From Phyto melanocephala (Eukaryota; Arthropoda; Insecta; Diptera; Rhinophoridae), in assembly GCA_941918925.1 (NCBI GenBank), contig OW799234.1:109923884-109987883 (forward strand): a stretch of 64,000 nucleotides of DNA, given 5' to 3'. Numbering within the stretch: the first letter of the stretch is position 1; each line of letters begins with the position of its first letter. A model generated the notes under the pieces. The model was not told the DNA's origin. It searched no databases and was given only the letters and a program-made list of their open reading frames with translations. The translations under genes were made by a program, and so were the position numbers. Shown here piece after piece: positions 12,265-25,417 of the stretch.

Positions 12265-13015
12265 TATGATATATTCGGCCACGCCGAGTCTGGTAATAGC
12301 CTTCACCATCTGGCACATATGTAGGTATCGCGATCAGATCGTAGCATAAGCACGATTTCAGATATAATTTTGGTTTCTTATTTTCGACATATATATTCAT
12401 ATATATGTATGTATATAGTTAAAATTTTTTGGCTTATCAAGCCCTTGATACCCTTTTTGATGGAGTTGAGAAGAATAATTATCAACCATTTTATGTAGGA
12501 GATTATCTTGGATTTTAACTTTTTCATAGTTTACTGTATTATTATGTTGGTGACGTATTTGATACCAATATCAAGGGGAGGTTGGTTAAATTTTTACACA
12601 ATATTCTTCTCATTAATATGAAATACGTGTATAAGTTTTATTATTGTTAGTAATGAATTTATCCGCTTAAAAACATCCCATCGTAAAACTACCAAATAAG
12701 TGACTGTATGTATGTAACACAAGTTTTTCTCTAAGCTGGGATTCGAAACCAGGTTCCTAATAACCAGCTTATCATATCAGTTGTACATAAACCGATTTTT
12801 CTGATTTTCATTACCGAACAGCAAAAGTATACTATAACATTGTCTAAGCAATGTCTGGGGCTTCAAAAAACTAATTTCAGCATACACACGGACGAACGGA
12901 CATTACTTAATTGACTTTCCTAGTCTAACGCTTTCAGAAAATATGTAGTTTATGGGATGTAAACAAATATTGTAGAAATTTCACACGGAATGACAAACCT
13001 ATAGATGTAAAGACT
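12265..13015 (-). mobile_element. Short-family Helentron, 5'-truncated
   Basis: The 3' hairpin ATTCGGCCACGCCGAGT sits at 12273-12290. The conserved 5'-proximal block occurs at 12890-13010 (CACACGGACGAACGGAC, CTTTCAGAAAATATGTAG, TTTCACACGGAATGACAAAC). Orientation is minus. The extreme 5' TTTTATACCC end is missing. Non-coding. Confidence 0.6.
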
Positions 13016-13020
13016 TTTGG

Positions 13021-13399
13021 TACATTTACACCTGCATGAAAACTACTAGATTTTGATTAAAATCTTGATCAAAATCTACACCGTTCACACATTTTTTTTT
13101 ACATTTTGTGTACTATCGTGTCAAAAACATAATATTGATTCTTCAAAACTCAAACTCTCTATATAAATAATTTAAAAAGTGAAGTACTTATGCAATTTAT
13201 TTATGCAACGTAGTATTTTACAAGTGCAAGTGTGATGAAAACAACGGTTGCATCATGAAGTAGTACTTAATTATGAGAATACTTTGCCAAAATCTAGTGG
13301 CAAAGTATATTTCGTTTTGTATGAGAAATCTAGTAGAAATTAATTGGATTTAGCTCAAAATTTGCTACCTACTAGATCTTACTCAGGAGCAAATGTACT
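13021..13399. mobile_element. Candidate MITE with imperfect terminal inverted repeats
   Basis: TACATTTACACCTGCATGAA at the left matches the reverse complement of the right end (TACATTTGCTCCTGAGTAAG); by eye 21 of 29 bases pair. CTAGTAG-like words lie just inside each end. A possibly related but poorer structure is at 15705-15870. Target duplication not resolved. Confidence 0.4.
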
Positions 13400-16200
13400 T
13401 TTATACTGTCTGTGGATGGCATATACACTCAATATAACTATTAAGTAGCACAAGACAATAAAAGAGAGAGAAGGAAGAAAAAATTGTCGATTTAATTTTG
13501 GTCATAATATGATACTGTAATTAAATTTAATAATGATAATTGGCAACCATTATATGTTTTCAACACAATTATTCAATAAAATTATAGTAAATTGTTCTTA
13601 GATTATGATTACCACAACAGTGTTTTTTACTGCGAGCAGAGACGGCCACTATGTGAAGATCAACGAAAAAAAGGTGCAGAACGAATCTTGTATATCTAGT
13701 CTACGTCATACCTTTTCTTTCTTGCAGTCCATCATACTAAAGATTTATATATATTGCACCGGTTCCTCTATAGAGGATCAATATAAAATAGTTCAGTTTC
13801 TATTTTTTACCAGAAACAACATAAAGTGATCAGTTTCATCTACTGTCAAAATCCAACATTATTTTCTCTACTCTTTTGCAAAATAATACAAAATATTAAA
13901 TATTTCATAAAAAACAATTTTTGGTTTCTGCTGAAAAATTATAAATTTTGATTTAAAAACGGTGCGTGACAACATATATCATTTAGTAATGAGAGAACGA
14001 TTTTAAATTGCAGTAGAACAATTGCATATGGTAACAATATCCAATCGTTGCGTAGTTTTAAAAACAGTTTTACAAACAAGAAGAGATTGTTAATTTATAT
14101 TTAAAAAAAAGTTCATTGATTACATTACATTAACCATAAACATAAACAGTATATGCCAGGAAACATATTGTCTATGGTTGTTATTCAGTTTATTTTGTGT
14201 TTTTAGCATTTTTCTTTACAATTCACATTGATATTTAAATTTTTTTAAATTTTTTTAGTTTATTGTTTATTTTAATGCTATGTTTTGTTGCTGTTGTTAG
14301 TTTACAAACAATGTTTGTTTTGTTCGAATATTATTCTTTCTGGATAAATGTAATTTGCAGTCAATCTGGCAGACAGGGTAATAGATATTCATTTACATGT
14401 TCTACTACAAGGTTCGATATGACTTGCATAACATAAAAAGTATTAGAAAAATTGATTTTTTTTTTTTGTAAATTGCGAAGGAAACAAATAGGAAATTTAT
14501 TTTAATATTGAATTAATATTGGAATTGGAAAAGTGTATTAAAAAAAACATTTTTTTCAAAACTTAGTAAATCTCAACATTTTATTATGATTTAAAATATC
14601 GGTAATTGCATTGATTACGTACGAACTTTTACAATGCTATCTTTTTTAGTAATTTTTAGATATCTAATATTTCAAACCACATTGATGGATAATTGTTGAT
14701 AACTATATTTAAAAAAAAATTGAATTCGAAAATTCTAAAGCAACAAACAATTACATATATAAAAAAATTAATAAACTCCTTTCGCTTAGGAAATATCAGT
14801 TTATTTTCTTGCAGGCGTCCTAAATATGCCATTATTACACTTCAGTAAACTTTTTAAATATATTCTCATAATCACATAATCTGCAGATACACTCTAATGT
14901 TAAAATCAAAAATGTGTTAACAAAAAAAAAAAAAAGAATTACTTAAACATCATGTGAACGCATGTATTATCATTTCTTCGTCATGGAATTTTTTTTTGTG
15001 GATACCTGGAGCTATGGTACATTACATTTAAGAACTGTATTCGGAATGTAATATTTCTGTGCCGAAAAGGAAAAACTGCATAAGTCGACATAATCCAAAA
15101 CCAAAGCTAATCACATCAGGCAAATTTTCAACTATTTTGGACAACCGTGCAAGAAGTTATAGCGTAAAAACTAATGCCTATATTTTTAAAAGAATAATAT
15201 TATTTGGAATAAAAACTTATTTTAATTTAAAATTTAGCAAAATATACGAAAAAAATGTTATAGCGCAGAATTCATATGTAAATAGTCTTTACTTTAAACA
15301 GAATTAATTTTTAAAGCCCAATTCAATTATCAAAAAATGTTTTCCTGAGCAACAATGAAAACAGACATAAGCAGTTTTTCCTTATTGCCACAGATTTTAA
15401 TATTAAATAATTTTTGCTACATAAATGAAATCAGACAAATGGTAATACTAATTACCGAACTCTAGGATGAATAGTAATTTTATGTTTATTTTAGAGAATT
15501 TTGTCTTCCTTTCAGAAAGGAAAATGTTTCAACCTTTAATTTTTTTAGAAAAAATTTTTTTCTTAAACTCTTTCCGGGTTATGCATAACAACAAACTATG
15601 TGCTAACTAGCACGCTGCAAGTATTTTTATGGGAATTTCCATAAGAAAAAGATAGCAGCTCGTTAGTTAGCATATAATGTCGTAAGATTTTATCATAGAA
15701 TAGTGCGTTTACATTACACCGAAAACTAGTAATTTTCTAGGCGATTTCGAGCAAACTCTAAATAATTTACCAAATCAAATAAAATTTACTGCGTCACTAG
15801 ATTTTTTGAAAATCTTCTTAAAATTTAGTAGTACTGATAGTGGTGATGCACCTCTGGTTTTAATCAGATTCTACAAAAAAAAAAATACTACGATGCTCAT
15901 ACCAATATTAGATGATAATTTAAAAATTCAATACAGAGAGCAATATAAGCAAATCAATGGTAAAACACGTTTATTCTAGAGTCTTCTAAGAATATAAAAA
16001 AAAAAATTTTTAATTTTTCTAAAATATTAAATTCTCAGAATTTAAAAATATTAAAAATGTTTTTATAGTATCCTTTATTGTCAACAAGCGTGAATCCAGA
16101 GGGATTGAAAAAATTATGTTTAAAAATAAAGTTTTTTTCCTTAATAAATAATAAATAGTGGCGACAGCCATAAAGTAAGCAATTCATATATTTAAATAAA
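13400..16200. other. Gene-free AT-rich stretch with one weak palindrome
   Basis: The frames at 13605-13829 and 15059-15307 are lysine/asparagine/tyrosine-rich and show no domain. An imperfect inverted repeat is visible around 15597-15690, where TATGTGCTAACTAGC pairs with the complement of GCTCGTTAGTTAGCATATA. Nothing else is recognised. Confidence 0.45.
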
Positions 16201-16214
16201 TCTTAACAAAAAAA

Positions 16215-16545
16215 CTGCGATTTGACACCGTTGGACTATTTTCTGTGGGGCGGGCACCGTTAAAGACAAGTATTATGCAGACAAATCGGATACAACTCAG
16301 CCAACATTCGTGATGCCATTGCCGAGATACATGTCCATACACTTGGAAAAGTGCCCGACAATTGGTCCAAACGAATAGGGTATTGTGAGGAAATCCATGG
16401 CAGCCATATGAATGAAAAAAATATTTAATTTTTAACCGGGACAATTGTTTTTCAAAACCAAAAAAATAAAAAATTTGGAAAAATTTCAACCGTTTTTATT
16501 TTATTGCATTTTCAAATTCAAACTTTCAAATGACGCACCCTTTAT
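16215..16545 (+). pseudogene. C-terminal remnant of a Tc1/mariner-superfamily transposase plus right TIR
   Basis: The plus strand reads CDLTPLDYFLWG from 16216 (the third catalytic acidic residue region). After a frameshift come VKDKYYADKSDTTQP and then NIRDAIAEIHVHTLGKVPDN and NWSKRIGYCEEIHGSHMNE, ending at a stop near 16428. This is the usual C-terminal tail of the insect family whose proteins end in SHM-EIIF. The likely right terminal repeat is GACGCACCCTTTA at 16533-16545. The catalytic centre and N-terminus are absent. The open frame on the opposite strand (16184-16489) is a shadow. Confidence 0.7.
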
Positions 16546-19500
16546 ATAATTTAATATTTTGGAAATTTATAAATTCCAATTTTTGAACATTAATGAGAAA
16601 CTCCGAAAAAAAACTGTGCTTTAGCACTATTTGATAATTGTTGTTGTTCACGCTTTTTATATAATCTCATTAAAATTATCGCAAATCCTAAATACCCTTT
16701 AACATGAGTTACGTTTTTCAGTAATCACAAAAATAAATAATTTTTTGGTAATGCAAAAACAACATTCTATGTACGCAAATACTTGACTGTATTATTTTGA
16801 TTAAAAACCAATCAAATTTAAAGTGCGTTGTAAAAATGATTGAACAAAACAAAGAAAACAAAAACAAAAACAATAAATCAAAAATACACATTTACGTTTT
16901 CCAAAAAAAAAAAACAAATTTTATTTAATTAAGAATTTAAATACAATTGTATGTATGTTTTTTGAAATCAACAAGAACTCTAAAAAAAAAACCTTGAATT
17001 CTTATCAGCATCTGACAAAAAAACCTGAAATGAATTCACTTGTTGCCGATAAATGTCTGAGTAGAATACAATACTTATTACTAAATGAAACTTATAAAGC
17101 ACTTACGTTTTGAACCGCAAAAAATTATTTAAATCTCTAGTGCAATTAGTGAAATTAATGTTCCAAATATTAACGCATTAATTTAAATTTCGACATAGAA
17201 AACACTTAAAAAATACTTTTTGCTCAATTAATTTAGGTGTCAAAAAACTCGCTATTATTCATATGTTTTGGAAAATTTTGCTTTTAAATCTTTTTATTTT
17301 TTTTTTTTAAAATTTCATAATAATTTATTTTTCATTTTTTAGCCTTTCTCAGTGTACTTTGACAATTCAATGACATTTTACAAAATCTTAAGATGTGAAA
17401 TTCTTTAAAAATTTTCATTTCACTTTTCGTTTTATATTTCACTGCCTTCGTTCACTTAATTAATTATATTTTTTTATTTTAATTATTATTAAATATATTT
17501 ATTTCTTAACTTTGACCGAAAAAAAAACACATTTTCTTTTCACTTGTGCGTTTTATTCTTTTAAGGAAAGTATTTATTCTTTCTCCAACTTTGCGTGTTA
17601 AATCTGTGAAGTCAAAATACAAACTGAGCACAAGTATTTCAGTTTTGTTGAAACATTTACAATTTGAAAATAAAAATGAAAAAAAAAAATATCAAAATAC
17701 TACCAAAAAATCAAAATATAAAATCCAAATAAATAAATAATAATGAGTACAAAAACAAAAATCGAAAAAAAACAACAACAAAAATACAAACACACACACA
17801 CACATGCATATAATCATATAAAATAAATACACAAACATTTGTTGGTATTGAAATATCTAATTTTTCCATTGCAAGTATCATGAAACGAGCCATAGTGATT
17901 ATTGTCCATGTATGTAAAAAAAACCACTGTGTGTATTTTAGTTTTTCGTTTTGGTTCCAATATTTTTACTAATTCCTAAGGAAAACATTAATAGTGAACT
18001 ACTCATACTAAGGCATTTTAACATATACCACAAACAGTGTATACACACCAACAAACATCTTGTCATAGAATAAGTAAAATTTATTGTTATTTTGCTTATG
18101 ATTTAACAAGTTTTTTTTTTTTTTTAACATAAACTTACGCAAGAACCATACTTAAACAAAAAAATGTTGGTGTATTTGTGAAATTTGCTCAAAATATGTT
18201 TTAAGTCTGAAAAACAATTAAAGAAAATTTTTAAAGTAAACACGAACAGGATATTTTTACCCTTATAGTGTGTTAATGTGTATTATAATGTGAATAATTG
18301 AGTGCGAAGCAGGTAAATAAAACTCAATTATTTTAGTTATTGAACTCATTAGTTATTATGCTCAGGTAATGTTAACAGTGGGTACTTCATAATAGGAACC
18401 ACAAGAGAATTGCAATTGCAAGAATTAAAAAAGGTTTCTAATAGATTCGTAAAGACTTAAGAATATTGAAAAAAATTAATTTAGCCAAAATTATTATTAT
18501 TTTTTTTAACCCAAATATACATATCATCTTTCATGGTAAGCAAAAACTAAATACGACAAAAAAGCATACAAAATGTAAAAATTTCAAGTACAGAGCTCTT
18601 TAGTCTTTACACGGTGTAAATTTATATATTTCGATTTGATTGATGATTTTTGCAGTATTAAATAAACAAAAAATTCTGAAATCCGCCCATCATCTTAACT
18701 GACCAATCATAAACGCCTATTTACATAAACATCATAACTTAAACTTTTAATGACAATCCCAAGTCTGCAGCATATTACACAAATGGTATTCGCACGCTTA
18801 ATTAAGTAAATAATAAAAAACTTATACATTAATAGACAAGTAGATTTCTTGTAACATATAAATATATATTTTCTAAGATCAGTGCCATCCTTGATCACAG
18901 TTAAAATCAGTTTAGTATCTGGGTAGTTATAAAAGTTAAAATACTTTACATATTTACATAAAACTACATGTATGTAGGGAAGTGAACAAGGATAGTCTGG
19001 AAAAGAAAAGTTGAAAAAATTAGACAACAATATCAGTTTTTAATGTGATGCAGGCACGGGTAAAGTTAAAATAGTTAAAACCCGGTTAGTACAATTAGAA
19101 AAGTTCAAGTATGATAGTAGTGTAGTCAATAGTGTGCTACTCTACCAGTATGTAGGATATAGGCTTGTTTTACGTCAGAAACTCGGTTGTGCTGCACTAC
19201 AACAAGCAAATGGTCTTCGTTACTTAGCTCGGTTGAATTCATAAAAATTTTATTTGCATTTGTTTTGTAATAAAAATAAATTAATAAACAGAAAGTTTAA
19301 GAGTTTTGCTACACGAAACACAAAAACAACCACATAATTCAGCTGACTTAGATATTACAACTAAAAATGTTACCGCTGGGTATCATAACTAGAGAGAATA
19401 AAGGCTTTCCAAGTAGGGATCTATAAATTATTATTTCTATAAATAAAAAGCAAATATCGTTCGTTGGTAATTGCATTATTTCCAGAGTACTATAAAACAT

Positions 19501-21092
19501 AAAGTCTTTAAAATCTGCGACGTGTATTATAACCATGGGCGTGGCATCTTCAATATAAAGTAAACATATTTAATAGCAAATCTGCAGAACTATAGTTGTT
19601 ATAGGCTTTAAATTCTATGTAATTGGCTACGATATCAGTGTACTTTTTCCGACGCAAAATCGACAGGATAGGAGCAGAGGACGTGGTACACACCACAACT
19701 TATAAATATATTTGATGTCATTTCTGAAAAACTGTAGCCTCAACTTAGTTTACACTTGGTTCGAGCTACCTAACAAATAATGACAGGAAATATTAAAATA
19801 TATCTCCTAATGAATACAATGCAAAAACTTTGTCAGGACCAGCAAAGCGGTCCAGCTTCTGCTAGTTAAGTATAACAAAATATATAAGTTTTTTCTCCTT
19901 AATTTCTCTAAATGTGTTATGTTCTCCCAAATCGATACCACACATTTTGTGTTCTCTAATATTTATTGAGTACTTTTGTATGAAGGTATAATTCTTCCTA
20001 GCACTCCTCAGCTTCCTATGGACTAAACAGCTAATATAATAAAAATACAAGTGAATATCGTTCAAAAACTAAACGGACAACAAAAGGGATAGAATTTAAA
20101 AATGTTAATGCCTTATTACTGTGAATGGGTCATAGATCAGTTAAACAAAAAATAAAAAAATCTTTATGAAACATGACGAGTCGTCACCTCCATTGTCCAA
20201 CAGCGACAAGAAAGATCGTGTGTATTTAATTGGGTCACAGTAACAACGGCAGCAATAAAAACAATTTAATGTTATTCTTATCATTATTGTTTGAAAACTC
20301 TTTTCAGGCACTAAACAATAGAGAAGAGATTAGAATGGACGCTCCAGACAAAAAGATAAACTATGTATATCGACATGATGACAAAAATATGTTTTATTTT
20401 AAATTTATGATCTGCATCCTTCGATATTTTTGTCATGATTTTGTTATATTTTTTGAAGACAGTGTTCTTGGCACATAAATATGTACATAAAAATACAAAT
20501 TTTTTACAGGTACATGGTATGCAATTTCATGGTGAATGTATTAACAGGTTATTGTGTCATCTCGTTTTTGGCAGGTTCATATAGCATGTGCCTAGATATC
20601 CAAAATTAAATCATATTTGTTGAGTCAAACTCACATCGGTTAAGTTACTTATGTCAACTTAGGTAGAAAAGAATCTAATGGCTGACTATCATTTAACAAT
20701 TATTATGAAATCTTTAAAATCTTAAAAATAATGACAATATTTTATTACAATTATATAAAAGTCTTTAATTGGTTTAAATCGGTATTAGATTTTGTTCTGA
20801 GCGACAAAAGAAAAACTGTCTTAATGATTCTTCTTTGTCTTTTGTTAACTGCTGTTATTATTGCACATATTTTCAGATTTTTTTCTTGTTTGTTTTAGTA
20901 ATAAAAAAGTTAATCTGTTAAGTCGGAATAACATTAGTTGTCAATGTTAGATTGTGGTACAAGTCAAATCAACTTTCATTTTATACAATTACACCGTGCA
21001 ACAAAAAAATTTTTTTTCTTTATACACATTTCCAGATTTTTATTTAAAAATAGTTGTGGCAAAAAATTAAAAACCAAAAAGTGATTGCTGAA
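16546..21092. other. Gene-free AT-rich stretch
   Basis: A low-complexity (CA/TG)-containing patch lies near 17780-17810 and poly(T) at 18110-18125. The frames at 18707-19030, 19862-20065 and 20230-20478 show no recognisable domain and no clear codon signal. The end of this stretch is the upstream region of the membrane-protein gene; I see no confident TATA or initiator element. Confidence 0.45.
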
Positions 21093-21479
21093 ATGAAACG
21101 TTTTTTTTTTGTCTTCATAAATTCCATCAAGTTAACAATTAATTCAACTAGTTTCGTGAAGGCATCCAGTTTGTTTGTATTAACCGTATCTGCACTTGGT
21201 ATAGTAATTTTGACCACTCTTTTTTCGGTTTCTCCTGCAGTTGGCATGCTGTATACTGCCATTAGAGGGGTCCTGTGTACCTCCGCACTTCTACTGAAAG
21301 GATTTCCCCTCAATACTACCTTTCTTATCGTCCGGCTTGCTGGATTATTTTCATTGCTATTGATCCTTACTCCCGGAGTGTTGCACACCATTGTAGGAGG
21401 GCTTCTGCTTATCATTGCACTTTTCTTTTCTCTAGCATTATCTACTATCTCAGTCAAGCATACTGGGGTAGCATTGTAG
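21093..21479 (+). CDS. Small multi-pass membrane protein, function unknown
   Basis: An intact 128-codon frame, the only stretch in the window that looks like a living protein gene. Its base composition is clearly richer in G and C than its AT-rich surroundings. The start is taken at the ATG in CTGAAATGAAACG, a plausible insect context; an in-frame ATG 39 bases upstream is possible but follows low-complexity sequence. The protein has a basic, phenylalanine-rich N-terminus (MKRFFFVF). It then has four predicted hydrophobic segments: about residues 24-46, 48-68, 77-93 and 96-120. These contain isolated charged residues (R58, K69, R81) and a short polar tail (SVKHTGVAL). No signal-peptide cleavage site is evident and no enzyme motif is seen. 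AATAAA words occur about 150 bases downstream at 21630. The family is not recognised. It could also be a single exon of a longer gene or an old insertion. The opposite-strand frame (21044-21457) is considered a shadow. Confidence 0.6.
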   Translation: MKRFFFVFINSIKLTINSTSFVKASSLFVLTVSALGIVILTTLFSVSPAVGMLYTAIRGVLCTSALLLKGFPLNTTFLIVRLAGLFSLLLILTPGVLHTIVGGLLLIIALFFSLALSTISVKHTGVAL

Positions 21480-22509
21480 TCGCTGGATATCGACGACCAG
21501 GAGCCCGGAGATAGAGAGATAAATCAATAACAATAATAACATTATTTTATATTCTTCAAAATAATTTCATATTTTCCAGATTTGCTTAAGGCAGATAATT
21601 ACTAAAAAACAATTTTGCCTTGGAATTAAGAATAAACTATATTTTGGCAATTAAGTTAAGCACAATAAACCTAGTTAAAGGCGTTCTTTAGTTCCATTAG
21701 CTATTAAACTGTCATGCGGTTATCCGGGCTGGAAATTCTATTATCATTTACACTTAGTTTAATCTGATTTTTTGTAATTAATGAGCTAACGCTATAACAA
21801 TACTTGCAAATTAATGATTCAGTTCTTAAATGATGCTGTGAGCAACAGAGGATGACATTATGAAAGTAAGCAAAAGTTCATCTTAAAGCGGTATTTTGAT
21901 TATGCCACAAGTCATCTGATCTGTCAAAAAATTAAGTCAGATAGCAAAATTCTTATATTTGATTGATACAAACAATAAAGTTTTTCCATCCCTGTATGAA
22001 TCTAATACAACACTTTAAAAACTTATGAATTGAAATTGTATTCTTATATAAAAAATGGTGCTAATTGTACAATACAACTAGGGTTGTGAATTGATTTAAA
22101 TGTTTAACATGTGTGCATTGGATCAATACTTTGTAATCAATTTTGACGATGGGTATATAATGAGAGAGGTGGAAAATAGAAGTCAAATCCTAAAACAAAA
22201 ATACAAATTTATTGTATATAATATGAATTATATAAAATTAAGATGTGTATGGCTGGAACAAGATTTTGCTAAAGGCAAAATTTACAACCATTTCGTTCTC
22301 TGGGGATCAAAATTTGGTTTAGTGATGAGACTAATTTTTTAAACAACAGCTGTGTTTGACATCTAGAGGTTGTTCATCAGCAAAAAGTAGCCTTTAGTGC
22401 AGTGTTTAAGATGAGGAAGTCCTTGAAATTAATCTACATACACTTATTTACTTTTTATACTCTCCGAACTGCCTGTGCTAATGAAGAGAATATACTTTGA
22501 AATTTCATA
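21480..22509. other. Gene-free stretch
   Basis: Candidate 3' region of the membrane-protein gene, with AATAAA words at about 21630 and 21663. The frame 22100-22342 has no recognisable motif. No repeats with paired ends noted. Confidence 0.4.
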
Positions 22510-23376
22510 TACAACATGGGCCAAAGGAAACCATCCTATTGGAAGTACTGTTCTTTTTGCAAATGGTGGTCAGTGTCAAATCGTTTTTGACATTTGTGAA
22601 CTAGACAGATGTAGAATGCAAGTGAACAAGCCATGAAGCGACACACTCCCCAAGAACGCGAAATAATCGTGTCTATTTTTAATCCTTAATCTCAAGGCCG
22701 CAGTGGACGATTTGTCGACCAAAATCATAATGAGCGATGAGACTCATTTCCACCTCAGCGGGTACGTGAACAAGCAAAACTATAGTTTCTGGGGCACCGA
22801 TAATCGACGAGTAATGCACGAGGAGCCATTTTACCCACTCAAAGTGACTGCATGGTTCGCTGTTCACGCTGGAGGAATCATTGGACCATTATTTTTCGAG
22901 GACGCCGCTGGGCAATTGACAACGGTGCCTACTATAGGGTCATGTTATCCGGGTTTTTTCTGCCGCAATTGAACGAATTAGGACTGGAGGACATGTGGTT
23001 CAAACAGGACAGAGCAACGGCAAACACTGTGCGAGTCACAACCGATATTCTAATGGCGGCGTTCCCGGGTCGCCTCATCTCTTGTTTTGGTGATTTACAT
23101 TTACCGGCAAGATCGCCCGATTTAACCGTTACAGACTTTTTATGTGGGGTTTTTTGAAGTCCCGTGTTTACGTGAACAAGCCCAAGACCCTAGAAGCCCT
23201 CAAGGATAACATTCGACACGAGTTCTCGCCAAAGTGATGAAAAATTACATAAAACGAGCCCGTATAGCAATCAATTGTGATTGCGCCCATTTGGCCGATA
23301 TCATCTTCTCGACTTGGCCAATAAAATTCTAAAGGTTCCAAACAACATCGGATGACTTCTTTTGGCCCACCTTGTA
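22510..23376 (+). mobile_element. Tc1/mariner-superfamily element, distinct family with TACAA-GGGCC termini
   Basis: The left end TACAACATGGGCCAAAGGAA and the right end, complement of TACAAGGTGGGCCAAAAGAA, form inverted repeats of about 20 bp with few mismatches. They are flanked by TA on both sides. This family's termini differ from the AAGGGTGATTTTTT family elsewhere in the window. It carries a partly deleted transposase. Confidence 0.75.
22633..23300 (+). pseudogene. Broken Tc1/mariner-superfamily transposase
   Basis: Starts MKRHTPQEREIIVSIFNP at 22633 and hits a stop after 18 codons. The helix-turn-helix region and linker are deleted. The catalytic core resumes at 22720 with IIMSDETHFHLSGYVNKQNY (first Asp), then HAGGIIGPLFFEDAAGQ. 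It then shifts frame to NELGLEDMWFKQDRATANTV (second Asp, about 22990-23035) and LPARSPDLTVTDFL (third acidic position, about 23100-23145), and shifts again before RVYVNKPKTLEALKDNIRHE (about 23165-23222). At least two frameshifts, one stop and a large deletion separate these parts. It is GC-richer than its surroundings, suggesting a fairly recent arrival compared with its neighbours. Confidence 0.85.
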
Positions 23377-25417
23377 TATCCGCCATAAGTATTAATTTAC
23401 AACAAAGGTATTCGTTCCTTTAATAACATTCTGCCACTGTTCTCAGCGCGCATCAGTTGTAAACATTCTCTTGAACACAATTAAATTAAATTTAAAATCT
23501 TTATAAAATAACTTTTTAATCCTTAACGGAATATGGTTCTAATATTTCTACCATAAAATTTCCCGTTGGACAGTGTTGTTAAGAAATAGAAGGAATGTAT
23601 ACAGCTAAGTTATAAGCAAAACTTATTGTTTTCAAATTACAGTTAAAGAGTTAAAACTGCATAGTTTTCTAAAGCTCAACAGTATTACATTTAGTTTTAA
23701 TTCTAAAAGATTTTAAGCACTTAAGAGTTTTTTGTTTCTTTTGTTCAATAATATAACAGAGTATTTATATCTATGACCACCATAACACAATAAGAATAAA
23801 AGCTTTATTTAACTTAAATTCGTGTAACTTTATTGTATGAACCAATGACGTTTTCTGTTAGATTTAACAAATAAAATTGGGTTTTATAAAAATACATATA
23901 TTAAGATTAGTATGCGCAATAATAGGATTAAAATATCCAGATTTATACAAGTGCCGATTTAAATCTAAAAAAAACTCTGGGTTAGATAAAAAAGAGAAAC
24001 TACTGAGAAAGTTGGAGCCAAGAAAACAAGAATCTTTGATAACGATTTTAGAATTATTAAAGCAAACTCTCTTTTAGACAAATAACTAGATGCGTATACA
24101 TACGTCTGCTAATGTGCTTATTTTTTAAAACCCTAAAATTATTAGAAAATGTCGAAAATCTTAACCTTCTAATATATTTATGTATAAAAGAATGCCGACT
24201 AAAATATGAAAACATATTTAAAGTAATGAGTTACAAATCTCTGCCTGAATAAAAATCTAAACTAAACATTTGCCAATGATCGTTTTTACCCTGGTAACTG
24301 GTAAGACAAACAACTAATATGTATAAAATTACAACGCTTTTAGTTGTAACTAAAATAACGGTTTTCAAAGACATGAAACTTAAGAAACACTTGACTGTCA
24401 CACAGCTACGATTGCATGTATGTATGTTTGTATCAGTCTTAAATGCAATTTTCTTTTTTTTTTGTTGTATTTTTAAGCTTTTTACAAATGAAACTAAAAC
24501 GATAGACAAATAAAAATTTTTTTTACTAAATTTTGTAATATAAAACTAAGAAGAGAAAGAAAAAATTATTTGAATGTTCTTTATTTATTACTACATTACT
24601 GTAAAACAATATAATTTCGCTAAGACGAATATAGCGTAAATTGATACATAAACTTTTCAATAAAATTTTTATACATTTGACCAAATTTGCTAATTTTTGG
24701 TGAACTTGCCTTTATTCGTTACCGCATCAATGTCAGCAGTTTAAAACATTTAAAAATGCCAAAGTCTTGTTTCAAGCAAATTTGTTTACGTTTTTGGGCT
24801 CCACAACTCGAATCATGGCAAATCGGGGCGACTCAAATCGAGAAATTAGCGTAGAGTTACTGCAGTGTTTATAGGATCATTGAGAACGGTTCCACCTATT
24901 TCATTATTTTCGCTGGTTATAAAAAGCAATCGGAAAATAGAACGGAATACGCCCACAGCATCTAACAATGGAAATTTTTTGGAAAAACTAAATTCATAAA
25001 TATATGAATATCTATATAGGGTCTGATCCGTAGTATGTTTTTAATTAATCGGTAATTTTGCTAAAAATTATAAAAATGTGCCGTGTTCGTTTTGTCGCAT
25101 CTCTTCTGTAGAGGTATGTTTTCATACACACATACACAGCACTACAGTAAATATCACTCTACCCTTGCTAAGTTTACATCAGTAAAATTAAATATTTACA
25201 TTTAACACTTTTTGCATGCATTAGACAAACTTTTGTGAAAAACTAAACAACTTAATTAATCATTAGTAGTCCATCACATTGGCTGGCATTTTTTAGTTTA
25301 CCACTTTTAGAAACTGCCAAAAACGTTTAAGCATTTAACTAAACGAAAGACGGGCAGACGTTTAACTGATACGACAGCTAATTTTGTTGATTGCCGAACA
25401 ATCAATTAAGTAACATG
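23377..25417. other. Gene-free stretch
   Basis: Mostly AT-rich. A patch around 24800-24970 is richer in G and C and could be a very decayed transposase N-terminus, but no motif is clear enough to call. The frames at 23877-24077 and 24231-24509 have no recognisable domain. Confidence 0.4.

Noticed and set aside
15705..15870. Second copy of the MITE at 13021-13399
   Set aside because: Only short similarities (TTTACA-T-ACACC, ACTAG) are visible; end pairing is too weak to call.
21044..21457. 137-codon minus-strand frame overlapping the membrane-protein gene
   Set aside because: It begins and ends in low-complexity codons, lacks a recognisable domain, and the plus-strand frame gives a coherent four-pass membrane pattern. 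Retained only as an alternative to test.
24800..24970. Possible N-terminal fragment of a Tc1-like transposase (NRGDSNREIS-like words)
   Set aside because: Too short and frame-broken, with no terminal repeats or catalytic block nearby.
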